33,609 nt of DNA. Source: Colivivens sp963640465 (GTDB lineage Bacteria; Bacteroidota; Bacteroidia; Bacteroidales; Bacteroidaceae). The notes beneath the pieces are model-generated. The model was not told where the DNA came from. It made no database searches and saw nothing but the letters and a program-made list of their open reading frames with translations. The translations under genes were made by a program, and so were the position numbers. Each line of letters begins with the position of its first letter. Within the stretch, counting starts at the first letter, position 1. Below, in pieces: positions 25,983 through 33,609 of the stretch. The stretch spans positions 1 through 33,609 of the forward strand of contig CAVHYP010000028.1 in the NCBI GenBank assembly GCA_963640465.1. Reading direction: 5' to 3'.

Positions 25983-26687
25983 ATGGATAACGAGAAGAAA
26001 ATAAAGATTCTGGTGGTTGACGATGAAGTCGACTTGTGTGAAATCCTGAAGTTCAACCTTGAGACCGAAGGTTTTTGTGTGGAAACTGCTTTCTCCGGTG
26101 AGGAAGCACTGAGCAAACCGGTTGCTACGTTCAACCTTGTGCTTCTTGACATAATGATGGGAGGCATAAATGGATTTGAGGTTGCAAGCAAGCTCAGGAA
26201 GGACAGCAACACCAAAAACATCCCAATAATCTTCCTTACTGCCAAGGGAACGGAAAACGACAAGATTACGGGTTTCAATGTAGGTGCAGACGATTACATC
26301 TCCAAGCCATTCTCCATCCGTGAGGTGATACTCCGTGTGCGTGCGGTATTGCGGCGTACGGAGATGCGGAGGAAAACAGCCAACTCAACCCCTGCCCACA
26401 CCCTGGAGTACGAAGGACTCGTCATCGACCTCAACCGAAAGACGGTCAGCGTGGACGGCAACATCGTGGATTTCACCAAGACAGAAATGGGCATTCTTCG
26501 CATACTGCTTGAGCATACTGGCCATGTGTTCTCCCGTGAAGACCTCATCATGAGGGTTTGGCCAAATGACGTAATTGTGTCCGACCGTACTGTCGACGTC
26601 AATATCACCCGCTTGCGCAAGAAACTAGGAACGTATGCCGACCATCTTGTCACTCGCACAGGATTCGGATATTGTTTTGATGCTTAA
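25983..26687 (+). CDS. PhoB-like response regulator (OmpR family)
   Basis: This 234-residue two-domain regulator has a receiver domain (residues 7-120) with the acidic pair D13/D14 in LVVDDE, phosphoacceptor D56 in LLDIMMGG, switch Thr/Lys in FLTAKG, and YISKPF. A winged-helix DNA-binding domain follows (about 138-232; LTKTEMGILRILLEHTGHVFSREDLIMRVW-like, ending TRTGFGYCF). It is followed 16 nt later by its histidine kinase. The 11-bp repeat array in front of it also occurs before the PiT phosphate transporter gene, so I favour a phosphate-starvation regulator. Bacteroidetes also have RprY-type regulators of the same family; the operator and neighbour evidence, not the protein sequence alone, points to PhoB. 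Confidence 0.85.
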   Translation: MDNEKKIKILVVDDEVDLCEILKFNLETEGFCVETAFSGEEALSKPVATFNLVLLDIMMGGINGFEVASKLRKDSNTKNIPIIFLTAKGTENDKITGFNVGADDYISKPFSIREVILRVRAVLRRTEMRRKTANSTPAHTLEYEGLVIDLNRKTVSVDGNIVDFTKTEMGILRILLEHTGHVFSREDLIMRVWPNDVIVSDRTVDVNITRLRKKLGTYADHLVTRTGFGYCFDA

Positions 26688-26703
26688 TAACCGACAAAGA
26701 ATT

Positions 26704-28206
26704 ATGGGTAAACGGATATCAATAGGCAACAAGCTTTATCTTAGCGTGTTGTCGCTGTTCTTTATTTTCGCCATCGCATTCATTCTGTTTCAGCAACACC
26801 GCGAGAAACAATACAGAATAGACACACTTGACCTGAAACTGCAGGATTTCAACAATCTGATGCACGAGTCGCTCACATCGGTCGACTCCACTTTCACACT
26901 TCAGATACAGAAATACCTTGACGAACATAAGTCGCACGACTTGCGCGTCACTGTCATACTCAAGGATGGAACGGTTGTGTACGACAATGTATGCAAGGAT
27001 GTGGCTGGCATGGGCAACCATGCCAAGCGGCCAGAGATACTGCAAGCCCTTGCCCACGGCAGCGGGTCGACAGTCGACCGCAACAGCAAGACTTTGGGAC
27101 ACGACTACTTCTACAGTGCCACGTATTATCCCAACGACGGTTATTTCATCCGTTCGGCATTGCCTTACAGTGTCGACCTTACAAAGAGCCTGCAGACTGA
27201 GCAACATTTCCTGTGGCTTGCCATGGCTGTCATGCTGTTGCTGGTTGTCGTGCTCTATCGCTTCATCCGCAAACTCGGACGCAACATCACGAAGCTCAAT
27301 GAATTTGCCACTCAGGTAAGCCAGACCCCTTCGCTTGTGGGCGAGAACTGGGGCGAGGTGCTTGGCGGACTGTCGAACGATGAACTGGGCGACACAGCCG
27401 AACGAATCGTAAAACTCTACATCACACTTCAGCATACACAACAGGAACAGGACATCCTCAAGCGCCAGTTGACTCAGAACGTGGCTCATGAACTGAAGAC
27501 TCCGGTGGCAAGCATACAGGGTTATCTTGAGACTATCCTTGAAAATCCGAAAGTGGACGAAGCCACACGCCAGCAGTTCCTTGAGCGTTGCTATTCACAA
27601 AGCAAGCGACTGACATCCCTGTTGGCAGACATGTCAACGCTCAACACTATTGACGATGGTGCAAGAATGATGTCGTTCGAGGATGTTGACGTGGCCGAAC
27701 TGATTCGCACCGTGGAGAAAGAATGCCAGTTTGCACTCGGACAAAAGAGCATGACCATGACTGTCGACATACCTCATCACATGGTAGTACGTGGAAACAA
27801 TAGTCTGCTCTACAGTATCTTCCGCAATCTCACCGACAATGCCATCGCCTATGCTGGCCACGGCTCGCACATAGAACTCACAGGACAAGCCGTAGTTGCG
27901 TCCGAACCTACCAATAGCACATCGAAGCGTGATGACAAAAAGGCTGACACACAAACCCCGACATTCCATTTCGTGTTCAGCGATAATGGAGTTGGTGTCG
28001 ACCCGAAACACTTGCCGCGACTATTCGAACGGTTCTATCGTGTGGACAAGGGACGAAGCCGTATGATGGGAGGCACAGGCCTTGGACTTGCCATCGTGAA
28101 GAACTCGGTACTGGTGCATGGCGGTCAGATAAGCGTAAGGAACCGTCAGGGCGGTGGATTGGAGTTCGACTTCACACTGTCAGACAGCAGCGTTCAGAGT
28201 ATTTGA
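26704..28206 (+). CDS. PhoR-like membrane sensor histidine kinase
   Basis: I start at ATG 26704 (MGKRISIGNKL, then a membrane segment), 16 nt after the regulator stop. The frame stays open upstream to 26635, inside the regulator gene. The 500-residue product has TM1 at about 11-29, an extracytoplasmic sensor of about 140 residues, and TM2 at about 169-188. A linker leads to the dimerisation/phosphoacceptor helix with H262 in NVAHELKTPVASIQGYLETI, then an ATPase domain with an N box (NLTDNAIAYA, near 376), DNGVGVD near 427 and GGTGLGLAIVK near 457. The substituted insertion TNSTSKRDDKKADTQTP within the ATPase domain is a charged surface loop. It should phosphorylate the adjacent regulator. No PAS domain is obvious. 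Confidence 0.85.
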   Translation: MGKRISIGNKLYLSVLSLFFIFAIAFILFQQHREKQYRIDTLDLKLQDFNNLMHESLTSVDSTFTLQIQKYLDEHKSHDLRVTVILKDGTVVYDNVCKDVAGMGNHAKRPEILQALAHGSGSTVDRNSKTLGHDYFYSATYYPNDGYFIRSALPYSVDLTKSLQTEQHFLWLAMAVMLLLVVVLYRFIRKLGRNITKLNEFATQVSQTPSLVGENWGEVLGGLSNDELGDTAERIVKLYITLQHTQQEQDILKRQLTQNVAHELKTPVASIQGYLETILENPKVDEATRQQFLERCYSQSKRLTSLLADMSTLNTIDDGARMMSFEDVDVAELIRTVEKECQFALGQKSMTMTVDIPHHMVVRGNNSLLYSIFRNLTDNAIAYAGHGSHIELTGQAVVASEPTNSTSKRDDKKADTQTPTFHFVFSDNGVGVDPKHLPRLFERFYRVDKGRSRMMGGTGLGLAIVKNSVLVHGGQISVRNRQGGGLEFDFTLSDSSVQSI

Positions 28207-28246
28207 TGCAGCGCCCAGAATATATAATGAGGAGTGTGCCAATGCA

Positions 28247-28303
28247 TGTAACATATTTGTAACACACTTGTAAAATCGGTGTAATATCACTTGTCTAAAT
28301 TTG
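28247..28303 (+). promoter_or_regulatory. Pho-box-like 11-bp repeat array and -7 box of the PiT gene
   Basis: Four perfect TGTAA cores start at 28247, 28258, 28269 and 28280, each 11 bp apart (TGTAACATATT, TGTAACACACT, TGTAAAATCGG, TGTAATATCAC). The -7 box TAAATTTG follows at 28296-28303, 16 bp after the start of the last repeat and 32 nt before the PiT ATG. The array covers the -33 position, the layout of an activator-dependent promoter in which the regulator replaces the upstream sigma contact. Confidence 0.75.
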
Positions 28304-28335
28304 CACCTGAATAATTAATATGCTAAGCAATTTAT

Positions 28336-30585
28336 ATGGAGACAATTTATCTTTGCATCGTCGTATTTCTGCTTTGTCTTGCAGTATTCGACCTGTTCGT
28401 AGGAGTGAGCAATGATGCTGTCAACTTCCTGCAGTCGGCAATCGGTGCCCGTGTTGCCAAATTCCGTACAGTCATGATAATCGCCTCATTGGGAGTGCTG
28501 TTGGGAGCGATCCTTTCATCCGGAATGATGGATGTGGCACGTCATGGCATCATGACACCAAGCGAGTTTTCTTTCCACGAAGTGATGACAGTATTCCTTG
28601 CCGTTATGGTGTCCGACGTACTCATACTCGATGTGTTCAACTCTCTTGGCATGCCTACGTCCACTACTGTTTCACTCGTTTTCGAACTCCTTGGCGGTAC
28701 AGTGATGCTTGCCATACTGAAAGTGATGGGTGACCCTTCGCTCGACTATGGCATGTTGCTGAATTCCGACAAAGCTCTGCAGGTAATCATCGCCATATTC
28801 GTTTCGGTGGCAATATCATTCGTTGTGGGTATGGTAGTGATGTGGATAAGCCGCATTGTGTTCACATTCAATTACGGCAAACATTCACGCTATTCAATAG
28901 CAATCTTCGGAGGTATCGCCTTCACTGCATTGAGCTACTTCATCTTCATGAAGGGCTTGGGCAAGAGCCCTTACATGCCGGAGAATATCCGTACTTATGT
29001 AGAGGAAAACACAAACATGCTGATGTTGTACACCTTCATAGGTTCCACCATTCTCATGGAAATCCTCCACCTCTGCAAAGTGAATATCTTCCGCTTCACC
29101 GTGCTGATGGGAACCTTCGCCCTTGCCATGGCATTCGCCGGCAACGACCTTGTGAACTTCATCGGTGTACCTATGGCAGGACTTGATTCCTACCAAGACT
29201 ATATTGCCAATGCCAATGGGTTGAGCGCTGATGAATTCAAGATGACTTCCCTCATGGACAGTGCAAAGACCCAGCCGCTCTATTTGGCCATTGCCGGACT
29301 TATCATGGTCTTTACCATGGCTACATCAAAGAAGGCACACAACGTGATCAAGACTTCAGTCGACCTCTCCCGTCAGGATGAGGGTGACGAAATGTTCGGG
29401 TCAAGCAAAGCTGCCCGTTCCATCGTACGCATCAGTCAGAACATTATTGAAGCAGTAATCCGTGTCGTACCACAGAACGTGTGCCAGTGGGTTGACCGTC
29501 GTTTCGATACAGAGAGCGTTGAACTGGCAGACGACAAGGCAGCTTTCGATGTAGTGCGTGCTGCGGTAAATCTTGTTATTGCATCAATGCTTATTACTTT
29601 CGGAACCAATCACAAGCTTCCGCTTTCCACCACTTACGTCACCTTCATGGTTGCCATGGGTACAAGCCTTGCCGACAAGGCATGGAGCCGCGAGAGTGCA
29701 GTGTTCCGTGTGACCGGTGTGATGAGTGTCATCGGTGGATGGTTTGTCACTGCAGGTGCCTCATTTATCACTTGTGCATTGGTCAGCCTCTGCATGTGGT
29801 ATGGCGGTCCAGTAGTTAAAGGCTTGTTCATCATTCTTGTCATCGCAATACTTGTCTACAGCAATATCCAGTACAAACGCAAGCAGGAAATCAGCAACCA
29901 GGACAACAGCTCGTTCCAGCTGATGATGCGTACACGCGACCCTGAGCTCGTGTGGGAGATGTTGCGCAAGCATGTGCGTATCACTCAGTCAAGAATCTGC
30001 AACTACACATTGGAACAGTACAACAATATCATCGACGGATTCTTCACGAGGAAAATAAAGCCGCTCCGCCGTTCCAACAAAGACATGAAGCGCGAGCTTG
30101 AGGAGTTCAAGAAATACCGCAGGCAGGAGATGCTCGGACTGAAGAAGTCACCGATGGTCATTGCCATAGAGCGCAACACCTGGTTCCATGTCGGAGCCAA
30201 TGCCGACCAACAGTACATCTACACTCTGCGCCGTATGCTCTCTCCTATAATCGAGCATGTCGACAACAACTTCTCACCGATTCCTGACTCTTATATCGAG
30301 GAATACAACACCATCCGTCACCGTGTGAACGAACTGATGAAAATGACTTGCGACGAGATTGAAACCGGACGCTACGAGCAGTACCGTGATGTGCTTGCCG
30401 AAGCCGACAACTGCAAGGACGAGTTGTCAAGACTTCGCAAGACCCACCTCAACCGTATGCAGCAAATCCGTGATGTGAAGGACATGCAGGTCGACATGGT
30501 TTATCTGAACATCCTTCAGGAAACACAGCAGCTCCTCAGTGTGATGCGCCATCAACTTCGCTCAGCCAAGAAGTTCATGGAATAG
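28336..30585 (+). CDS. PiT-family inorganic phosphate transporter with C-terminal PhoU-like helical domain
   Basis: This 749-residue inner-membrane protein has the inverted duplicated PiT signature: GVSNDAVNF (N26, D27, N30) in the first half and AGNDLVNFIG (N270, D271, N274) in the second. About ten or more hydrophobic segments run to residue ~520, including LPLSTTYVTFMVAMGTSLADKAW. Phosphate uptake coupled to cations is the family role. The last ~220 residues are soluble, charged and helical (LMMRTRDPELVWEMLRKHV...QLLSVMRHQLRSAKKFME), resembling the PhoU/DUF47 proteins often encoded beside PiT genes; here it appears fused. Its promoter carries the same 11-bp repeats as the upstream two-component genes. 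A terminator follows at 30643. Confidence 0.92.
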   Translation: METIYLCIVVFLLCLAVFDLFVGVSNDAVNFLQSAIGARVAKFRTVMIIASLGVLLGAILSSGMMDVARHGIMTPSEFSFHEVMTVFLAVMVSDVLILDVFNSLGMPTSTTVSLVFELLGGTVMLAILKVMGDPSLDYGMLLNSDKALQVIIAIFVSVAISFVVGMVVMWISRIVFTFNYGKHSRYSIAIFGGIAFTALSYFIFMKGLGKSPYMPENIRTYVEENTNMLMLYTFIGSTILMEILHLCKVNIFRFTVLMGTFALAMAFAGNDLVNFIGVPMAGLDSYQDYIANANGLSADEFKMTSLMDSAKTQPLYLAIAGLIMVFTMATSKKAHNVIKTSVDLSRQDEGDEMFGSSKAARSIVRISQNIIEAVIRVVPQNVCQWVDRRFDTESVELADDKAAFDVVRAAVNLVIASMLITFGTNHKLPLSTTYVTFMVAMGTSLADKAWSRESAVFRVTGVMSVIGGWFVTAGASFITCALVSLCMWYGGPVVKGLFIILVIAILVYSNIQYKRKQEISNQDNSSFQLMMRTRDPELVWEMLRKHVRITQSRICNYTLEQYNNIIDGFFTRKIKPLRRSNKDMKRELEEFKKYRRQEMLGLKKSPMVIAIERNTWFHVGANADQQYIYTLRRMLSPIIEHVDNNFSPIPDSYIEEYNTIRHRVNELMKMTCDEIETGRYEQYRDVLAEADNCKDELSRLRKTHLNRMQQIRDVKDMQVDMVYLNILQETQQLLSVMRHQLRSAKKFME

Positions 30586-30642
30586 ATACAATAAGGTAAG
30601 AAAGATAATAATGTCCCGGGATTTACAGCCCCGGCAGTCAGA

Positions 30643-30680
30643 AAGAAGGAGGGCTCCGTCAGCTCTCCTTCTTCCGTTTT
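30643..30680 (+). terminator. Rho-independent terminator after the PiT gene
   Basis: A 13-bp stem, AAGAAGGAGGGCT against AGCTCTCCTTCTT with one G-U pair, has a 5-nt loop and is followed by CCGTTTT. It lies 58 nt past the PiT stop and closes the phosphate block before the channel gene. Confidence 0.75.
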
Positions 30681-30758
30681 CTGTCCCTGTTTGCGCTTAG
30701 CAATGGTGAAAGATATCAAAGATTCTTTAGTGCAAACGTGTATGTGGCAGATTTTGCG

Positions 30759-30766
30759 TAACTTTG
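30759..30766 (+). promoter_or_regulatory. -7 promoter element of the mechanosensitive channel gene
   Basis: TAACTTTG matches TAnnTTTG, 40 nt before the ATG at 30807 and downstream of the terminator. No TTTG is present at the usual -33 distance, and no TGTAA repeat array is seen here. Confidence 0.6.
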
Positions 30767-30806
30767 CGTCGCCGTTAAATAATCAACATGCACTAACTTA
30801 AATCAC

Positions 30807-33392
30807 ATGACAAAGAAGATTGTATATATCTTGCTGGCTCTACTCGTGGTGAGTACGCCGGCATCAGCCGTATTGAAGGAGAAAAACCTCGCTTCAACCC
30901 TTTCCGTATTGTGTGCTGAGCTCGAGACCTCTTTCAACGAACAGAAAGAGAACATTGCACGCTACAACCAGTTTGCCGAAATGCAACACAAGCAGTTGGT
31001 TTCGCTCATGCAGCGCAGCGACCAAATCAGTCTGATGCTCTATTCGCAGAAGAGCGACTTCACGTTCGACATGACCTACGCCTGCCATGAAGCCACACAA
31101 CTCTACCGTGACTTCAATAAACGGCGTTTGCCCTACGACCGCATCCTGCAGAGAATGAACAGCGAAATCGAGCGCTACACATCACTCATCGAATCACTCA
31201 AATCCATTCCGCCACGCCTTGGCAACGACGGCGACATGCCACCCAAGGATGGAATGAAACCCGATGCAAACAAACCTGGCGCCAACAAAGACGGACAGAA
31301 AAACCAACCATTCATGCTCGACAGACAAGGACAGACCGAACGCACTGCCTGCCTGGACTATGCCGTTGCCCTGCGCCGCAACCTCGAGAAGATGAAGGCA
31401 AGCGTGATTCGCGACAGCGAACACTACAAGATGGTTGCTGCCAAACTGAAGAAGGTGAACGACTATGCCCTTCGCCGCTACAATACCATACAGCAGGGAA
31501 TCTTTGTCAATGGCGACGACAACTACTTCCAAGTACTGAAATCCCTGCCGCGCTACGTGAACAATGCCAAGGCAGACGTATCGCAGAAGTACAACACCGA
31601 GAAGGTGAAGATGAGCAGCGGCAGAACACGTGTTGTCCGCTCGCAGTGGCGTGGTCCCATCGTGATGGGTCTTGTTGTATTCATGGTGTTCTACATCGTT
31701 GTGGCAGCCCTGTTGAGCAATGTCATCGTACGCTGGCTCGTACCGAAACGCTTCCGCACCGAGGAGTTCATGAAGAAGAAGGTGTGCCTCATTCTTGCCG
31801 CAGCCATGATTATCTTTGCCATCACCATCATGGTGGCACGTACGTTCCTCTACCAGAACTTCTTCCTGATGGCATCGAAGCTGCTTATAGAGTTCTCATG
31901 GTTGCTCAGTGCCATCTTCATATCCCTGCTTATCCGTCTGTCGGGCGACCAAATAAAGAGCGGATTCCGCATCTACACCCCGATGATGCTGATGTCGTTC
32001 ATTGTGATAGCCTTCCGCATCGTCTTCATCCCGAACAACGTTGTGCAGGTAATTTTCCCTCCCATCCTGCTTCTGTTCACACTGTGGCAGTGGAACGTCA
32101 TCACGCGCCACAACGACAATATCCCCAAGAGCGACATATTCTACACCTGGATATCACTTGTACTGATGATTGTCTCCACTTGCGTGGCATGGTACGGCTA
32201 CACACTGCTCTCCGTGCAGATGCTCATCTGGTGGACATTCCAGCTCACCTGCATCCAGACCATCACCTGCATCTACGACCTGCTTGCCATGTATGAGGAG
32301 CGTGTCATGTCACCCCGCATCGGCGAGAAAGTGCCCAAGCATGCCATCAACTCCAGCATCAACATTCTCGAGGCAATACGCACACGCCACGAGAAGCACA
32401 TCGACAAGACCTGGGCATACGACTTCCTGTCGATGGTGCTCGTGCCAGTACTCGGTGTGTTCTCAATCTTCTTCAGCATTTGGTGGGCAGCCGATGTGTT
32501 CGACCTCACCGAGACCGTGATGAAGATCATGATGAGCAACTTCCTCAATGTGCCCGACGTAGTGCAGCTCTCGCTTGCCAAACTGGTGGCAGTGGCATCA
32601 ATGTTCTTCCTGTTCCGTTACCTCAACTATCTCATCAAGGCACTCTACCACAAGTACCACAGGTCGAAGGTTGTTGTCAATGGCAGACCCAACTTCACGT
32701 TGGCAAACAACATCATCGCCATCCTCGTGTGGGGCAGTTATTTCATCATCTCCATCAAGCTGCTGAAAATCCCATCCACAGCCATCTCCGTGATATCAGC
32801 AGGTCTTGCCACCGGTGTCGGTTTCGCCATGAAAGACTTGCTCGAGAACTTCTTCTATGGCATATCGCTGATGACAGGACGTGTGCGCGTGGGAGACTTC
32901 ATCGAATGCGACGGCATTCGCGGAAAGGTGGACAGCATCACCTATCAGAGTACGCAGATTGTGACCGCCGACGGTTGCATCATCGCCTTCCTCAACAGTT
33001 CGCTCTTCAGCAAGAACTTCAAGAACATCACAAAGAACCACAGTTACGAGATGGTTCAGGTGCCAGTGGGCGTAGCCTACGGTTCCAATGTGGACGAGGT
33101 GCGCAAGATGCTCATCGAGGCAGTTGATGCACTGAAACAAAAACAAGCCGACGGTCGCGACATCATCAACACCAAAAAACCAATAAATGTGGTCTTCAGC
33201 GATTTTGGTGACAACAGCGTCAACCTCATCCTTACCTACTGGGTGCTTGTGGAGCAGAAGTTCGGCATGACAGGCAAGGTGAAGGAAGTCATCTACAACA
33301 CCCTCAATGCCCACAACATCGAGATTCCGTTCCCACAGCGCGACCTCCACATACGCACCGTGGACACAGCAATCCCTGTAGCCTCGAAATGA
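30807..33392 (+). CDS. Large MscS-family mechanosensitive channel
   Basis: This 861-residue membrane protein has a signal peptide (MTKKIVYILLALLVVSTPASA). A periplasmic, coiled-coil-prone domain spans about 22-270, interrupted by a Lys/Pro/Asp/Asn-rich linker near 145-168. Multiple membrane segments follow from about 275, then the MscS core. The pore helix is ISAGLATGVGFAMKDLLENFFYGISLM (about 660-690), followed by the beta domain (VRVGDFIECDGIRGKVDSITYQSTQIVTADGCIIAFLNSSLFSKNFKNIT). This is the MscK/MscM-like large architecture. The channel should release solutes on hypo-osmotic shock. It has its own promoter and is separated from the PiT gene by a terminator. A 42-bp tandem repeat array begins at the base after its stop. 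Confidence 0.92.
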   Translation: MTKKIVYILLALLVVSTPASAVLKEKNLASTLSVLCAELETSFNEQKENIARYNQFAEMQHKQLVSLMQRSDQISLMLYSQKSDFTFDMTYACHEATQLYRDFNKRRLPYDRILQRMNSEIERYTSLIESLKSIPPRLGNDGDMPPKDGMKPDANKPGANKDGQKNQPFMLDRQGQTERTACLDYAVALRRNLEKMKASVIRDSEHYKMVAAKLKKVNDYALRRYNTIQQGIFVNGDDNYFQVLKSLPRYVNNAKADVSQKYNTEKVKMSSGRTRVVRSQWRGPIVMGLVVFMVFYIVVAALLSNVIVRWLVPKRFRTEEFMKKKVCLILAAAMIIFAITIMVARTFLYQNFFLMASKLLIEFSWLLSAIFISLLIRLSGDQIKSGFRIYTPMMLMSFIVIAFRIVFIPNNVVQVIFPPILLLFTLWQWNVITRHNDNIPKSDIFYTWISLVLMIVSTCVAWYGYTLLSVQMLIWWTFQLTCIQTITCIYDLLAMYEERVMSPRIGEKVPKHAINSSINILEAIRTRHEKHIDKTWAYDFLSMVLVPVLGVFSIFFSIWWAADVFDLTETVMKIMMSNFLNVPDVVQLSLAKLVAVASMFFLFRYLNYLIKALYHKYHRSKVVVNGRPNFTLANNIIAILVWGSYFIISIKLLKIPSTAISVISAGLATGVGFAMKDLLENFFYGISLMTGRVRVGDFIECDGIRGKVDSITYQSTQIVTADGCIIAFLNSSLFSKNFKNITKNHSYEMVQVPVGVAYGSNVDEVRKMLIEAVDALKQKQADGRDIINTKKPINVVFSDFGDNSVNLILTYWVLVEQKFGMTGKVKEVIYNTLNAHNIEIPFPQRDLHIRTVDTAIPVASK

Positions 33393-33609
33393 AATAACAA
33401 AGGCTTCATATTGTTTTGAAATATGCCATTGCGTGCATGCAAAACCTTCATTTGCATTGAAAAGTAGGTATTGTTTGCATGCAATGACTACTTTCACATT
33501 GAAAAGTACGTATTGTTTGCATGCAAAGCCTTCTCCCGGAAGTCGGAAATGCCTTTGTTTGCATGCAAAGCCTTCTCCCGGAAGTCGGAAATGCCTTTGT
33601 TTACACGCA
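33393..33609. repeat. 42-bp tandem repeat array, truncated by window end
   Basis: Units start at 33393 (degenerate), 33435, 33477, 33519 and 33561, exactly 42 bp apart, and a decayed fifth full unit begins at 33603. Units at 33519 and 33561 are identical over all 42 bases. Units at 33435 and 33477 share the GCATGCAA start and the ATTGAAAAGTAnGTATTGTTT end. Each junction forms a palindrome around TTTGCATGCAAA or a near match. No spacers are present, so it is not a CRISPR. The identical units contain no stop in any of the six frames. Confidence 0.85.

Noticed and set aside
32796..33497. 233-codon minus-strand frame across the end of the channel gene and the repeats
   Set aside because: Most of it is antisense to the conserved MscS core; the rest is translation of the 42-bp repeat.
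33393..33609. CRISPR array
   Set aside because: The 42-bp units are directly adjacent with no variable spacers, and no cas gene is present.

Overview
The window looks like chromosomal DNA from a Bacteroidetes bacterium, most likely Prevotellaceae. Several things point there. Promoters carry the Bacteroidetes -7 element TAnnTTTG rather than a sigma70 -10 box. A PL11 lyase ends in the short YDLQGRKV...GLYIVNGKKV tail common on exported Prevotella proteins. The gene set also fits: ruvX-def-TPR order, a lipoprotein QC-like M28 peptidase, and PiT with a C-terminal helical extension. The species call is inference; no rRNA is present.

Layout. (1) 1-4545: tRNA-Leu(UAA) on the minus strand, then a minus-strand housekeeping group read as ruvX, def, a TPR protein and purU. 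(2) 4546-10258: a minus-strand tripartite efflux operon (membrane-fusion lipoprotein, RND pump, TolC-like channel) whose genes overlap by 1-4 nt. (3) 10259-11048: about 0.8 kb with no convincing gene, ending in a 17-bp palindrome and a -7 box for the next operon. (4) 11049-20374: a plus-strand pectin-related carbohydrate cluster. A secreted PL11 rhamnogalacturonan lyase with a long beta-strand-repeat C-terminus is coupled by ATGA to a GH2 enzyme, followed by a GH43 enzyme with its own promoter and a likely operator. No SusC/SusD pair or sugar-sensing regulator lies in the window. (5) 20558-23767: a minus-strand group of a C26-M19 peptidase fusion, an M28 lipoprotein and sufE. (6) 23860-25631: a divergent S41 C-terminal processing protease followed, with ATGA overlap, by a 40-residue single-pass membrane peptide. 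(7) 25891-30680: a PhoB/PhoR-like two-component system followed by a PiT phosphate permease fused to a PhoU-like helical domain. (8) 30807-33392: a large MscS-family channel. (9) 33393-33609: a 42-bp tandem repeat array that starts right after the channel's stop codon and runs off the window.

The most interesting signal is regulatory. The response-regulator gene and the PiT gene each carry four TGTAA-type direct repeats at exactly 11-bp spacing. In both, the fourth repeat starts exactly 16 bp before the -7 box. This shared layout resembles a Pho box built into a Bacteroidetes promoter, and it links the two-component system to the transporter as an autoregulated phosphate-response module.
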